Shown here: positions 9,943-17,511 of the stretch, in pieces | How the letters are laid out: every line of letters starts with the position of its first letter | Numbering within the stretch: position 1 is the stretch's first letter | Source: Candidatus Cloacimonadota bacterium | GTDB lineage: Bacteria; Cloacimonadota; Cloacimonadia; Cloacimonadales; TCS61 | Direction of reading: 5' to 3' | DNA length: 54,154 nucleotides | Assembly (NCBI GenBank): GCA_023137125.1 | Contig: JAGLPW010000096.1 | Span: 1 to 54,154 of the forward strand | The notes under the pieces: generated by a model | What the model saw: only the letters and a program-made list of their open reading frames with translations | The model's database searches: none | What the model was told of the DNA's origin: nothing | Made by a program: the position numbers and the translations under genes

Positions 9943-10929
9943 CTATTCTTGTAATAGTTTTCTGATCTCTTCTAACTCTTTTTCTGCCTGTTTTCTTCTC
10001 TGTCTGATCTGTTCTAACTCTTCATGCAGCGGGTTAGAATCTTCATTGTATGTCTCTTCATCCTCAGGTGTTATTTTCTGAATCGCTCTCTGCTGAACGC
10101 CAACAGTTCGTTTTCTCTTCTCAGCAGCTTTCAATTCAGAAAATTTATCAAGTGTGTACTTCAAATTAAGAGCATACTTTTTACTACCCATGTCATCTTT
10201 GATACCAAGAAAGTCTTCAAGTTCGTACATGCCGGCCCTGAGAGTAAAGTTCTTATAAAAACCGTTCAGGCCTATGTTAATATTCTGACTATCCCACTCG
10301 AGATCAAGACCCCAAAAGCGTGATGGTTTGATATCCATACCCCAGAAGATACCGGCAAAATTCTTTACCGTCTCTCCCTTACCCTGAAATCTTCTCTGCC
10401 CCATACCAAAATGGAAGGAGGTTTCCAGATAATCCATAATAGGAATACCGGTAATGATAATCAGAGATTTGCTGATCACAAGATATGGAGAATTACTGAT
10501 ATAATCCTGAGGATCAGTAAACTCGTAATCTAGTGAAGCTAAATCTTCCTTTTCATAGTTGGCCACACTTGAGAAAAGATTTGTCATACCAAATGAGACC
10601 GCCGGTAAGCTCTCAGTTTCATTGATAAGACGAAACTTCAAATTACCAAAAATACCTGCTGTGCTGGTATAGACGATCCCCAGCTCGCCCCGGTCGAACA
10701 AACCGAACCGCACTGAAGCGCCAAAGTCATACTCACCATATCGCTCTTCTATTCCAGGCAACACTCCATCTCCAACAAAATAGTTTATATAAGAAATATC
10801 TACCATTTTGTGCGGTAATACATATGCATCCGGTATGTTAATATTACCCATTACAGAGTATGGCATGGAAAACAGCGCTATATTGAGCAAGCAAAAAATA
10901 CCTACTAACAATAAAACCCTTTTTTTCAT
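9943..10929 (-). CDS. Outer-membrane beta-barrel-like protein with C-terminal coiled coil
   Basis: 328 aa. A signal peptide (1-about 20) precedes a chain of alternating amphipathic strands with repeated aromatic residues, such as DISYINYFVGD, YDFGASVRFGLFDRGELGIV and WDSQNINIGLNGFYKNFTLR, as in small outer-membrane barrels. The last 60 residues or so are strongly charged and heptad-like (EELEQIRQRRKQAEKELEEI), a likely periplasmic coiled coil. It is the first gene of the minus-strand run, so its upstream 75-nt gap, shared with yraN, should carry the operon promoter. It may be the outer-membrane anchor of the TolQ/TolR/TPR machine. The barrel call is from composition; I recognise no named family with certainty. 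Confidence 0.6.
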   Translation of the reverse strand: MKKRVLLLVGIFCLLNIALFSMPYSVMGNINIPDAYVLPHKMVDISYINYFVGDGVLPGIEERYGEYDFGASVRFGLFDRGELGIVYTSTAGIFGNLKFRLINETESLPAVSFGMTNLFSSVANYEKEDLASLDYEFTDPQDYISNSPYLVISKSLIIITGIPIMDYLETSFHFGMGQRRFQGKGETVKNFAGIFWGMDIKPSRFWGLDLEWDSQNINIGLNGFYKNFTLRAGMYELEDFLGIKDDMGSKKYALNLKYTLDKFSELKAAEKRKRTVGVQQRAIQKITPEDEETYNEDSNPLHEELEQIRQRRKQAEKELEEIRKLLQE

Positions 10930-11004
10930 AATAACCCCCGAGCCTTAAATCGACTCTCTTTTTAACTTATTGACAACTTATTCGTCAAGATTTTTCTTTA
11001 AATC
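10930..11004. promoter_or_regulatory. Divergent promoter region, envelope-machine operon (-) and yraN (+)
   Basis: This 75-nt gap separates divergent genes. On the plus strand a TTGACA (10970-10975) lies exactly 35 nt before the yraN ATG and there is no Shine-Dalgarno sequence before that ATG, which fits a leaderless transcript, although the -10 (TTTCTT) is poor. On the minus strand TTGACG-N17-TTAAAA is a weak candidate, with a GGGGG ribosome site before the ATG at 10929. Both calls are tentative. Confidence 0.3.
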
Positions 11005-11376
11005 ATGATTAACAATAATATAAAACAAATAGGCCTATCAGGAGAAAAGAAGGCCAAGGAATTTTTGATCTCCAATAATTATGAGATCATTAAAACAAAT
11101 TTTCATTCTCCTTATGGCGAGATCGATATCATCGCAAAGGACGATGAAACATTAGTATTCATCGAAGTCAAAACACGATCCGGTGATCTCGATTCTGCCT
11201 TGAGGAGCATTTCAATCTCTAAAAGAAGAAAACTTTCCAAAACAGCTTCCTATTTTCTTTCAAAGAATGACGCTTTTTATGATATGTTCACACGTTTTGA
11301 TGTAATTGTTATCCTGAACGAAAAATCCCATACATCCTTAAAACATATCAAAGAAGCTTTTGTTCCCACTTTCTAA
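11005..11376 (+). CDS. yraN: YraN family (UPF0102) putative endonuclease-fold protein
   Basis: 123 aa, the usual family length. The PD-(D/E)XK-like core is intact: GEKKAKEFLISNNYEIIKTN, then GEIDIIAKDDETLVFIEVKT, with the conserved E and EVK residues. The family is a conserved bacterial Holliday-junction-resolvase-like fold whose cellular role is not settled. The ATG has no ribosome site upstream and sits 35 nt after a TTGACA. It stands alone between the divergent envelope operon and the convergent GWxTD gene. Confidence 0.88.
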   Translation: MINNNIKQIGLSGEKKAKEFLISNNYEIIKTNFHSPYGEIDIIAKDDETLVFIEVKTRSGDLDSALRSISISKRRKLSKTASYFLSKNDAFYDMFTRFDVIVILNEKSHTSLKHIKEAFVPTF

Positions 11377-11790
11377 CTTAAATAAATATCAATTATTATT
11401 AGTTACAAATAATCAGTACTGTCTTTTTTTATTTTGTACTTTTCCTTATTGAACCAATATGCAATGCGAAAAGTGTATTATGATATCTTTATGTCAAACT
11501 TTTTTTAACAACCTATTTTAACATATTAATATAATTTATACTAATTTTCCCCATTTTGAAAATAAATGCATAATGCGTACCAAACAGTAAGTTAATATCT
11601 TTGATCCTATAGGAAATCTCTAAACTCTTTAAATTAAAAGTATTATAAATTTTATACTAAATTATAACTGCAATAATAAATAATTGAAATCAATCCAGTA
11701 TAGTGACAATTATGTCGTTATCGGGACATTGTAAAGACTTTAACGGCACTACTAGAGGCTCTCCTAGAGGCACTACTAGAAGAGCTATTA
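11377..11790. other. Convergent intergenic region with short direct repeats
   Basis: This 414-nt AT-rich gap lies between the stops of yraN (+) and the GWxTD gene (-). I see no convincing gene. Near the right end GGCACTACTAGA occurs twice (11745-11756 and 11769-11780), 24 nt apart, separated by a related CTAGAGG pair. No clear rho-independent terminator was found for either gene. Confidence 0.5.
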
Positions 11791-13113
11791 TTAATCTAAT
11801 AAACCCATATCGAAATCCTTACCCAGATAGCTTTCCAGCTGGGGAGAACTTGATTCATAAGGATCGTTATCACTATAGATCAATTTATAATTTTTATTTG
11901 TCTGGAAATCTAGGAAGAGAAAGGTATAATTATTGTGTACTCTATATTTCCAGATCTCATACTTTTTCTGGGCATATTTTGTTTTTATATCTGTATTACC
12001 GTATACAATATCATCCGGTTTGCCGTATTTAATAAATATCCTGCCGCGGTCTGTATGCCACCCATCTTCAAAGTGTGAGAAATGTTCATTGCAATATAGA
12101 ATACGTTCTTTGGTCAATTGATAGAATTCATTCTTCTTTGTAGAGGTGTCCGTATCGTTAACTTCCCAGAATCTATCGATAAATTTCAGTTTACCTTCAC
12201 CTGTAAGTTCTTTCCAGATCTTTGTTTTAGTAGAAAGTAAAAAATATTTCAGTAAAATTATCTCATCCTCCAGATCTACAAAAAGCCGGTAATTGCTGAT
12301 ATTTTTTTTCTTAATGCTGAAATAATCTTCCGTTATATTTATAGCATTTGAGATAGGATCTTTAACTTCAATAATGATATTATGGTAACCTTCTTTTAGA
12401 TCTGAAATATCAATTTTCTGTAACTGTGTTTTCTTAGTTCCACGACAATTGATCTCACTCATTATAATCCTCAGAGTGTCATCATCTTTTAAGATACTGA
12501 TCTTCTGGGTAAGTTTTCCTACCGGGAACTGCACATTCCCCAGTTCATAGTAAAGGTATAGCGAATCGACCTCACCCTTAGTATAGATGTGGTTGCAGTT
12601 AATAAAGAAAAGCTCGTCGTTCCGATGAAATTTATCCAGGTAACTGGTTGTATCTGCAACTACATAAGAAGAGAATTCCAGATCGGAAAGAAAAGAATCT
12701 TTCTTTAGAATTGTCAGTTCTTCTAACCAGGTAGAATTAGCCAGAGAATAGATATCGGTAAATGAAATATGCATAGTATAAACTGAGCTGGGCAGGGTAA
12801 CGGAGATCTTGTCCCTGAATAATTTCCCCGATCTGGTCATCTCCTGATTTGGAAAGATCAACTTATTTGTAAAATCGCCCTGGCTCACGATCTCCTTATC
12901 AAAAAGAATTGAATATTCAACTTTAAGTTCGGCTACAAATCCGGAGTCTGTTTTTTTGAACTTAAGCTCATTATAGGGCAGCTGATAATTGAAATCAAAA
13001 ATCGTTTGGCTCGAATCGTCCAGAAATCTATTAAGATCAACGGTAACTGGCAATTGATCTGAGAAAAGTAGGTAGCAGGATAATAGAAAAAAAATCAGTA
13101 ATAATTGTTTCAT
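11791..13113 (-). CDS. GWxTD domain-containing protein
   Basis: 440 aa. A signal peptide (about 1-18, LLLIFFLLSCYLLFSDQ) is followed by a beta-rich middle and a C-terminal domain with the diagnostic GWHTDRGRIFIKYGKPDDIV (about 357-376), then YEIWKYRVHNNYTFLFLDFQ. GWxTD-domain proteins are known as exported proteins in Bacteroidota, Acidobacteriota and relatives; their function is unknown. It lies 11 nt after dnaE on the same strand, so it is probably co-transcribed with it. The family name is secure and no biochemical role is claimed. Confidence 0.88.
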   Translation of the reverse strand: MKQLLLIFFLLSCYLLFSDQLPVTVDLNRFLDDSSQTIFDFNYQLPYNELKFKKTDSGFVAELKVEYSILFDKEIVSQGDFTNKLIFPNQEMTRSGKLFRDKISVTLPSSVYTMHISFTDIYSLANSTWLEELTILKKDSFLSDLEFSSYVVADTTSYLDKFHRNDELFFINCNHIYTKGEVDSLYLYYELGNVQFPVGKLTQKISILKDDDTLRIIMSEINCRGTKKTQLQKIDISDLKEGYHNIIIEVKDPISNAINITEDYFSIKKKNISNYRLFVDLEDEIILLKYFLLSTKTKIWKELTGEGKLKFIDRFWEVNDTDTSTKKNEFYQLTKERILYCNEHFSHFEDGWHTDRGRIFIKYGKPDDIVYGNTDIKTKYAQKKYEIWKYRVHNNYTFLFLDFQTNKNYKLIYSDNDPYESSSPQLESYLGKDFDMGLLD

Positions 13114-13124
13114 CTAACACTCAT

Positions 13125-16100
13125 TTATAAACTTAAGGTCAATTTCTGCTGCAGTCCTTCAATCTCCTCACACAACTCCTTTAATTGACCATTGGGAAAT
13201 ATCTTCATATCTTTGGGATGCAGGTTCAGCATTTTAAAAGAGGAGGTTTCCAGGGCAATATGAATGCCGAAATTACCTCGATTTTCCCTTAAGTATTTTT
13301 TTAATTTCCCTGAAAATTCTTCGTTGAAATCTACCTCTTTCATTTTAAGGTAAACCTCTCCGGTAAGCTCTTTCTGTAATTCATCAAAGTGCATGACCTT
13401 GGTAGGAATAATACGCAGGATATTATCTCCGCCATTGGAATAGTTCGATTTCTTGCCAATGATAAAGAGTTCCTGCCCCTCCTGCATAGATCTGATATAA
13501 CTCATATAATCATCTCTGAACAGGGTCACCTCGAACTTGCCGTTCAGATCTTCCATGATGATAATGGCAAAAGGATTTCCCCTCTTATCCATTTTTTTAA
13601 TGATCTCAGAGACCACTCCCGCGATGGCTATCTTGGCAGGGATCGCCTCCAAAGACTTTTCAGAAAGATCTGATGATGTATTTACAAAAAGGTCTATAAT
13701 TTCCCGATATTGATTAAGCGGATGCCCCGACCAGTAATAACCCAGGACAAGTTTCTCATGCTTCAGTTTATCATGCAGAGTCCAGTCATGAAGAGGGGGT
13801 AGTTTCGGTTGATAATCGTCCTCTTCACCCTCTTCATTAAAGGCATCGAAGAACATCATCTGTCCCCGTTTTTTCTCCGCCTGTATTCCTGTTCCATATT
13901 CCAATGCACTCTCGATCGCCTTATATTTCTGTGCCCGGTTCCCTTCCAGTTCATCCATGGCGCCTGAACCGATCAGGCTCTCCAGAACCGATTTGTTAAC
14001 ACACATCGTATCTGAGCGAGAACAAAAATCGAATATCGTTTTATATTCTCCCCCCTCATCCCTGTCGTTTATCATAGCGTTTATGGCTGCACTGCCCACA
14101 TTTTTTATAGCCCGTAGACCAAAAAGTATCTTTTTGCCATCCACGACAAATTCATTCTGGCTCTTGTTAATATTGGGCGGGATCACCTCTATCCCCATCG
14201 CTTTGCATTCATCTACAAAATAGGGGATCTTTGAGGGATTGTCTTCCAGGGAGAGCAGGGCCGCCATAAATTCGACCGGATAGTGTGATTTTAAGTAGGC
14301 TGTCTGGAAAGCTATATAGGCATAGGCTGTGGCATGACTTTTATTGAAAGCGTAGTTGGCGAATTCGAGCCAGTTATTCCAGATAGTTTCAATAACTTGT
14401 GGTTTAACGCCGTTCCTGGAAGCTCCTTCCACAAATTTGACCTTCAGTTTTTCCATCGTTTTCAGTTTTTTCTTACTGATGGCCTTTCTTAAAGTATCGG
14501 CTTCAGCTCCACTCAAACCGCCCATTTCACGGGCGATCTGCATTACCTGCTCCTGATAGACCGTTACGCCATAGGTCTCCCTAAGTGAATTTTCCGTAAG
14601 CTGATGGATAAAAGATATTTTTTCTTTCCCCTGCTTTCTATTGATAAAGCTTTCGATAAACTGCATCGGACCGGGACGATAGAGAGCAACCATGGCGATA
14701 AGATCTTCAAATTTATTGGGCTTCAGGGCTGAGAGATATTTCTTCATGCCGCCCGATTCAAATTGGAAAATGCCGTCGGTCTGTCCGTTGGAAAGCAGTT
14801 CATAAGCTTTGTTATCGGTAATATCAACATTATTTATATCGACATCTATATTTTGTGAATCCTTGATGAGTTCTACAGTTTTTTTGATCAGGGTAAGTGT
14901 TCTAAGGCCCAGGAAATCCATCTTCAGCATTTTCAGATCATCCAGCCATTTGCCTTCATACTGCACCAGAACTGCCAACTCGCTTCCCTTTTGATTAGAG
15001 GTGGCCAGTGGAACATAATCACTCAGATTCCCCGGACCGATAACCACTCCGGCAGCATGAACACCGGTATGCCGCACCAGTCCTTCCAAGACCTGTGAAT
15101 AGGTAAGAATGGAGGAGTAGACATCGTTCTCAGACATCTTATCGGCAAATTCCCTCGATTGTTTCAGAGCCTTTTCCAGTGATATGCGCGGAGTTGAAGG
15201 TATCAGTTTTGTTATCTCGTTCGCAGTTGCGGCAGGCAGATCCATCACCCGTGCTACATCCTTGATCACGGATTTGGCTCCCAGGGTTCCAAAGGTGATG
15301 ATCTGAGCAACACTTTTACGCCCATATTTTTTTACTACATAGTCTATTATTTTGCCTCTGCCTTCAGCGCAGAAATCGATATCGATATCGGGCATTCCTA
15401 TCCGGTCGGGATTTAAAAAACGTTCAAAGAAAAGTCCGTATTTCAAAGGTTCTATCTGGGTGATTGCCAACAGGTAAGAGACGATACTACCCACAGCAGA
15501 ACCACGTCCGGGACCGACCGGTACATCCATCTTCCGGGCCGCATCGCAGAAATCTTTCACGATCAGGAAATATTCGTTATAACCCATTTTATTGATCACT
15601 GAAAGTTCATAATCTATGCGCTGCTTTACCTCATCGGTAATTTCGGGATATCTCTTTTTGGCAGCTTCATAGCAGAGAACTTTGAGATACTCTTTAGAAT
15701 TTGCATAATCTTCCGGGATATCGATCTTGGGAAAGAGAAAATCGTTGTAATCTAGTTTCAGGTCGATCTGATCTGCGATCTTTAATGTATTATCATAAGC
15801 CTCAGTAAGCTGGGGAAAAAGTTCTCTCATCTCATCTTCAGATTTGAAATAGAGCTGGTTTGTATTGTATTTCATGCGGTTGGAATCGGATAGTGATTTG
15901 CCTGTCTGGATACAGAGAAGAACATCGTGAGCTTCGGCATCTTTTTTATTAATATAGTGGCAATCGTTCGTTACTACCAGTGGCGTATCTGTTTCGCGCG
16001 CCAGCTCGATCAGCAGCGGAGCGACTATCTTCTCCTCTTCAATTCCATGATTCTGGATCTCAAGATAAAACCTGCCAGGAAAAATACTTTTATAGAAATC

Positions 16101-16571
16101 GACGACCGCCTGGGCTAGCTGATGGTTCCCGCTCAGAAGTAGATGGGGGATCTCTCCCTTTAGACAGGCCGAAAGGCAGATAATCCCTTCAGAATATTCA
16201 GCAATAAGCCGTTTATTAATTCGGGGTTTATAGTAAAAACCATCCAGATATGCTTTTGAGGAGAGCTTGATCAGATTTTTATAACCCTGAAGATTCTGAG
16301 CCAGCAAGACCAGATGATGCCTGATATCTTTCTTGGCATTTTGATCATCAAACTCATGATTTATTATATATGTTTCGATACCGACAATAGGTTTAATGCC
16401 CTCTTTTTTAGCTCTATTATAAAAATCGATAACCCCGAACATATTACCGTGATCAGTCATGGCAACGGCCGGCATCCCGAATTCCTTGGCTTTGGCGATC
16501 ATTTTATCTGTACGGCAGGCACCGTCTAAAAGACTGTATTGAGTGTGATTGTGTAGATGAATAAATGCCAT
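13125..16571 (-). CDS. dnaE: DNA polymerase III subunit alpha
   Basis: 1148 aa, close to the usual DnaE length of about 1160. It opens with the PHP domain (HLHNHTQYSLLDGA, about 5-18). The polymerase core shows GPGRGSAVGSIVSYLLA and the catalytic PDIDIDFCAEGRG, followed by the fingers and tandem helix-hairpin-helix region (AYNKS-type NYAFNKSHATAYAYIAFQTA), then an OB fold (IAIAGVVSEIIKKMDKRGNP). This is the replicative chain-extending polymerase. An AAAGGAA ribosome site precedes the ATG. The gene reads away from a divergent tetR. No truncation or missing active-site residue was noticed. Confidence 0.97.
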   Translation of the reverse strand: MAFIHLHNHTQYSLLDGACRTDKMIAKAKEFGMPAVAMTDHGNMFGVIDFYNRAKKEGIKPIVGIETYIINHEFDDQNAKKDIRHHLVLLAQNLQGYKNLIKLSSKAYLDGFYYKPRINKRLIAEYSEGIICLSACLKGEIPHLLLSGNHQLAQAVVDFYKSIFPGRFYLEIQNHGIEEEKIVAPLLIELARETDTPLVVTNDCHYINKKDAEAHDVLLCIQTGKSLSDSNRMKYNTNQLYFKSEDEMRELFPQLTEAYDNTLKIADQIDLKLDYNDFLFPKIDIPEDYANSKEYLKVLCYEAAKKRYPEITDEVKQRIDYELSVINKMGYNEYFLIVKDFCDAARKMDVPVGPGRGSAVGSIVSYLLAITQIEPLKYGLFFERFLNPDRIGMPDIDIDFCAEGRGKIIDYVVKKYGRKSVAQIITFGTLGAKSVIKDVARVMDLPAATANEITKLIPSTPRISLEKALKQSREFADKMSENDVYSSILTYSQVLEGLVRHTGVHAAGVVIGPGNLSDYVPLATSNQKGSELAVLVQYEGKWLDDLKMLKMDFLGLRTLTLIKKTVELIKDSQNIDVDINNVDITDNKAYELLSNGQTDGIFQFESGGMKKYLSALKPNKFEDLIAMVALYRPGPMQFIESFINRKQGKEKISFIHQLTENSLRETYGVTVYQEQVMQIAREMGGLSGAEADTLRKAISKKKLKTMEKLKVKFVEGASRNGVKPQVIETIWNNWLEFANYAFNKSHATAYAYIAFQTAYLKSHYPVEFMAALLSLEDNPSKIPYFVDECKAMGIEVIPPNINKSQNEFVVDGKKILFGLRAIKNVGSAAINAMINDRDEGGEYKTIFDFCSRSDTMCVNKSVLESLIGSGAMDELEGNRAQKYKAIESALEYGTGIQAEKKRGQMMFFDAFNEEGEEDDYQPKLPPLHDWTLHDKLKHEKLVLGYYWSGHPLNQYREIIDLFVNTSSDLSEKSLEAIPAKIAIAGVVSEIIKKMDKRGNPFAIIIMEDLNGKFEVTLFRDDYMSYIRSMQEGQELFIIGKKSNYSNGGDNILRIIPTKVMHFDELQKELTGEVYLKMKEVDFNEEFSGKLKKYLRENRGNFGIHIALETSSFKMLNLHPKDMKIFPNGQLKELCEEIEGLQQKLTLSL

Positions 16572-16850
16572 TTAAATTCCTTTCTTTAGAATTTTATTCA
16601 TTTTAGATTCTATTCTCTTCAACTAAAATATGTACGTTAATATTTCTCCTTATTTTTTTATGTCAAGGTGAAACTAAAGGTGCAATTCCTTTTATTTCTT
16701 AACATCACCTATTTCGGTGATTTGAGTTTGTAAATATTAACTTATTTGAAATAATAGTGTCTCATGAATTGCCTTGAGCAAAAAAAACATTTGACAAAAT
16801 ATTAACTGACCATCAACTCGGTGAGTGTGTACTCAGTAAAGGGAGGTTTG
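16572..16850. promoter_or_regulatory. Divergent dnaE/tetR regulatory region with a palindromic operator candidate
   Basis: The 279-nt gap holds a 6-bp inverted repeat ATCACC-N6-GGTGAT (16704-16721), a TTGACA (16791-16796) with a poor -10 on the tetR side, and a perfect dyad TGAGT-GTGT-ACTCA at 16822-16835, just before the tetR ribosome site. TetR-family proteins commonly bind palindromes of this kind over their own promoter, so autoregulation is likely but not shown. Confidence 0.45.
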
Positions 16851-17435
16851 ATGAATAAACGTCAGGTACAGAAACAATTCACCCACGAAAAAATTATTGC
16901 TGCCGCCAAACAGATATTTATAGAAAAGGGGATCATTAATACTGCCACAGCACAGATCGCTGAGGCAGCAGGTGTTGCTCACGGTACGCTGTTTCTGCAT
17001 TTTCCCAATAAAGATTCACTGGTTATTGAATTACTTGATGTAGAGTTGGCAAAATTCAGTGATAGCATAAAAAAACTGATAGTTGAAACTTCCGATATTG
17101 TTACGATTTTAGAACAATATTTAAATCTTATTCAAGCTGAAGAGGGATTTTTTTCATCACTTGCCCGTGAATTGCCCGACTATAAAGCTGAGCTGCGCCG
17201 TAAAATATTATTTCGAGAGTCACTCTTAAGAGAGCATTTTTACCGGGTGATTGAGAAGGGGATCGAGCAGAATATATATGCAAAAGTAGATATTACAAGC
17301 GCACTCACTTTTCTATTTGGTACTATCAATTATTATCTGAGTCTCAAAACAAGCTTTGTACAGGAAGGAAGCGTGATCGAAAAATTTAAACCATCGATAA
17401 TTAAAACAATGAGAGATCTTCTGCTCCCTGCATAA
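16851..17435 (+). CDS. TetR/AcrR family transcriptional regulator
   Basis: 194 aa from the ATG at 16851, chosen because GGGAGG lies just upstream; a GTG at 16821 would fall inside the operator candidate. The N-terminal TetR helix-turn-helix is clear (about 12-57): AKQIFIEKGIINTATAQIAE then AGVAHGTLFLHFPNKDSLVI. The C-terminal ligand domain is helical and unspecific, as usual. The next complete gene is a prolyl oligopeptidase 76 nt away, but a short ORF with a perfect ribosome site lies between them, so the original regulated gene may have been lost. The effector is unknown. Confidence 0.88.
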   Translation: MNKRQVQKQFTHEKIIAAAKQIFIEKGIINTATAQIAEAAGVAHGTLFLHFPNKDSLVIELLDVELAKFSDSIKKLIVETSDIVTILEQYLNLIQAEEGFFSSLARELPDYKAELRRKILFRESLLREHFYRVIEKGIEQNIYAKVDITSALTFLFGTINYYLSLKTSFVQEGSVIEKFKPSIIKTMRDLLLPA

Positions 17436-17452
17436 TAGCTCCGGAGGAAAAA

Positions 17453-17494
17453 TGCAATTCAATTGTGCTAAAAAAAATGAACTCCAAAAATAAA
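17453..17494 (+). pseudogene. 13-codon ORF with strong ribosome site, possible gene remnant
   Basis: Right after tetR, CCGGAGG precedes an ATG reading MQFNCAKKNELQK then TAA. A strong translation start with almost no reading frame suggests the 5' end of a lost gene or a short leader peptide. The sequence ACTCCAAAAA near its end (17481-17490) recurs at 19651-19660 just past the prolyl oligopeptidase gene. Low confidence that it is functional. Confidence 0.3.
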
Positions 17495-17511
17495 TATTAA
17501 AGGAAGAAAAA

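Noticed and set aside
11703-12032. Plus-strand 109-aa ORF covering the short repeats
   Set aside because: Most of it is antisense to the GWxTD gene, with odd composition and no ribosome site.
16704-16721. ATCACC-N6-GGTGAT as terminator
   Set aside because: It lies upstream of both divergent genes and has no T-tract, so it is at most a regulatory dyad.
16821-16850. GTG start for the TetR regulator at 16821
   Set aside because: It lies in the operator dyad and lacks a ribosome site, while the ATG at 16851 has GGGAGG in front.
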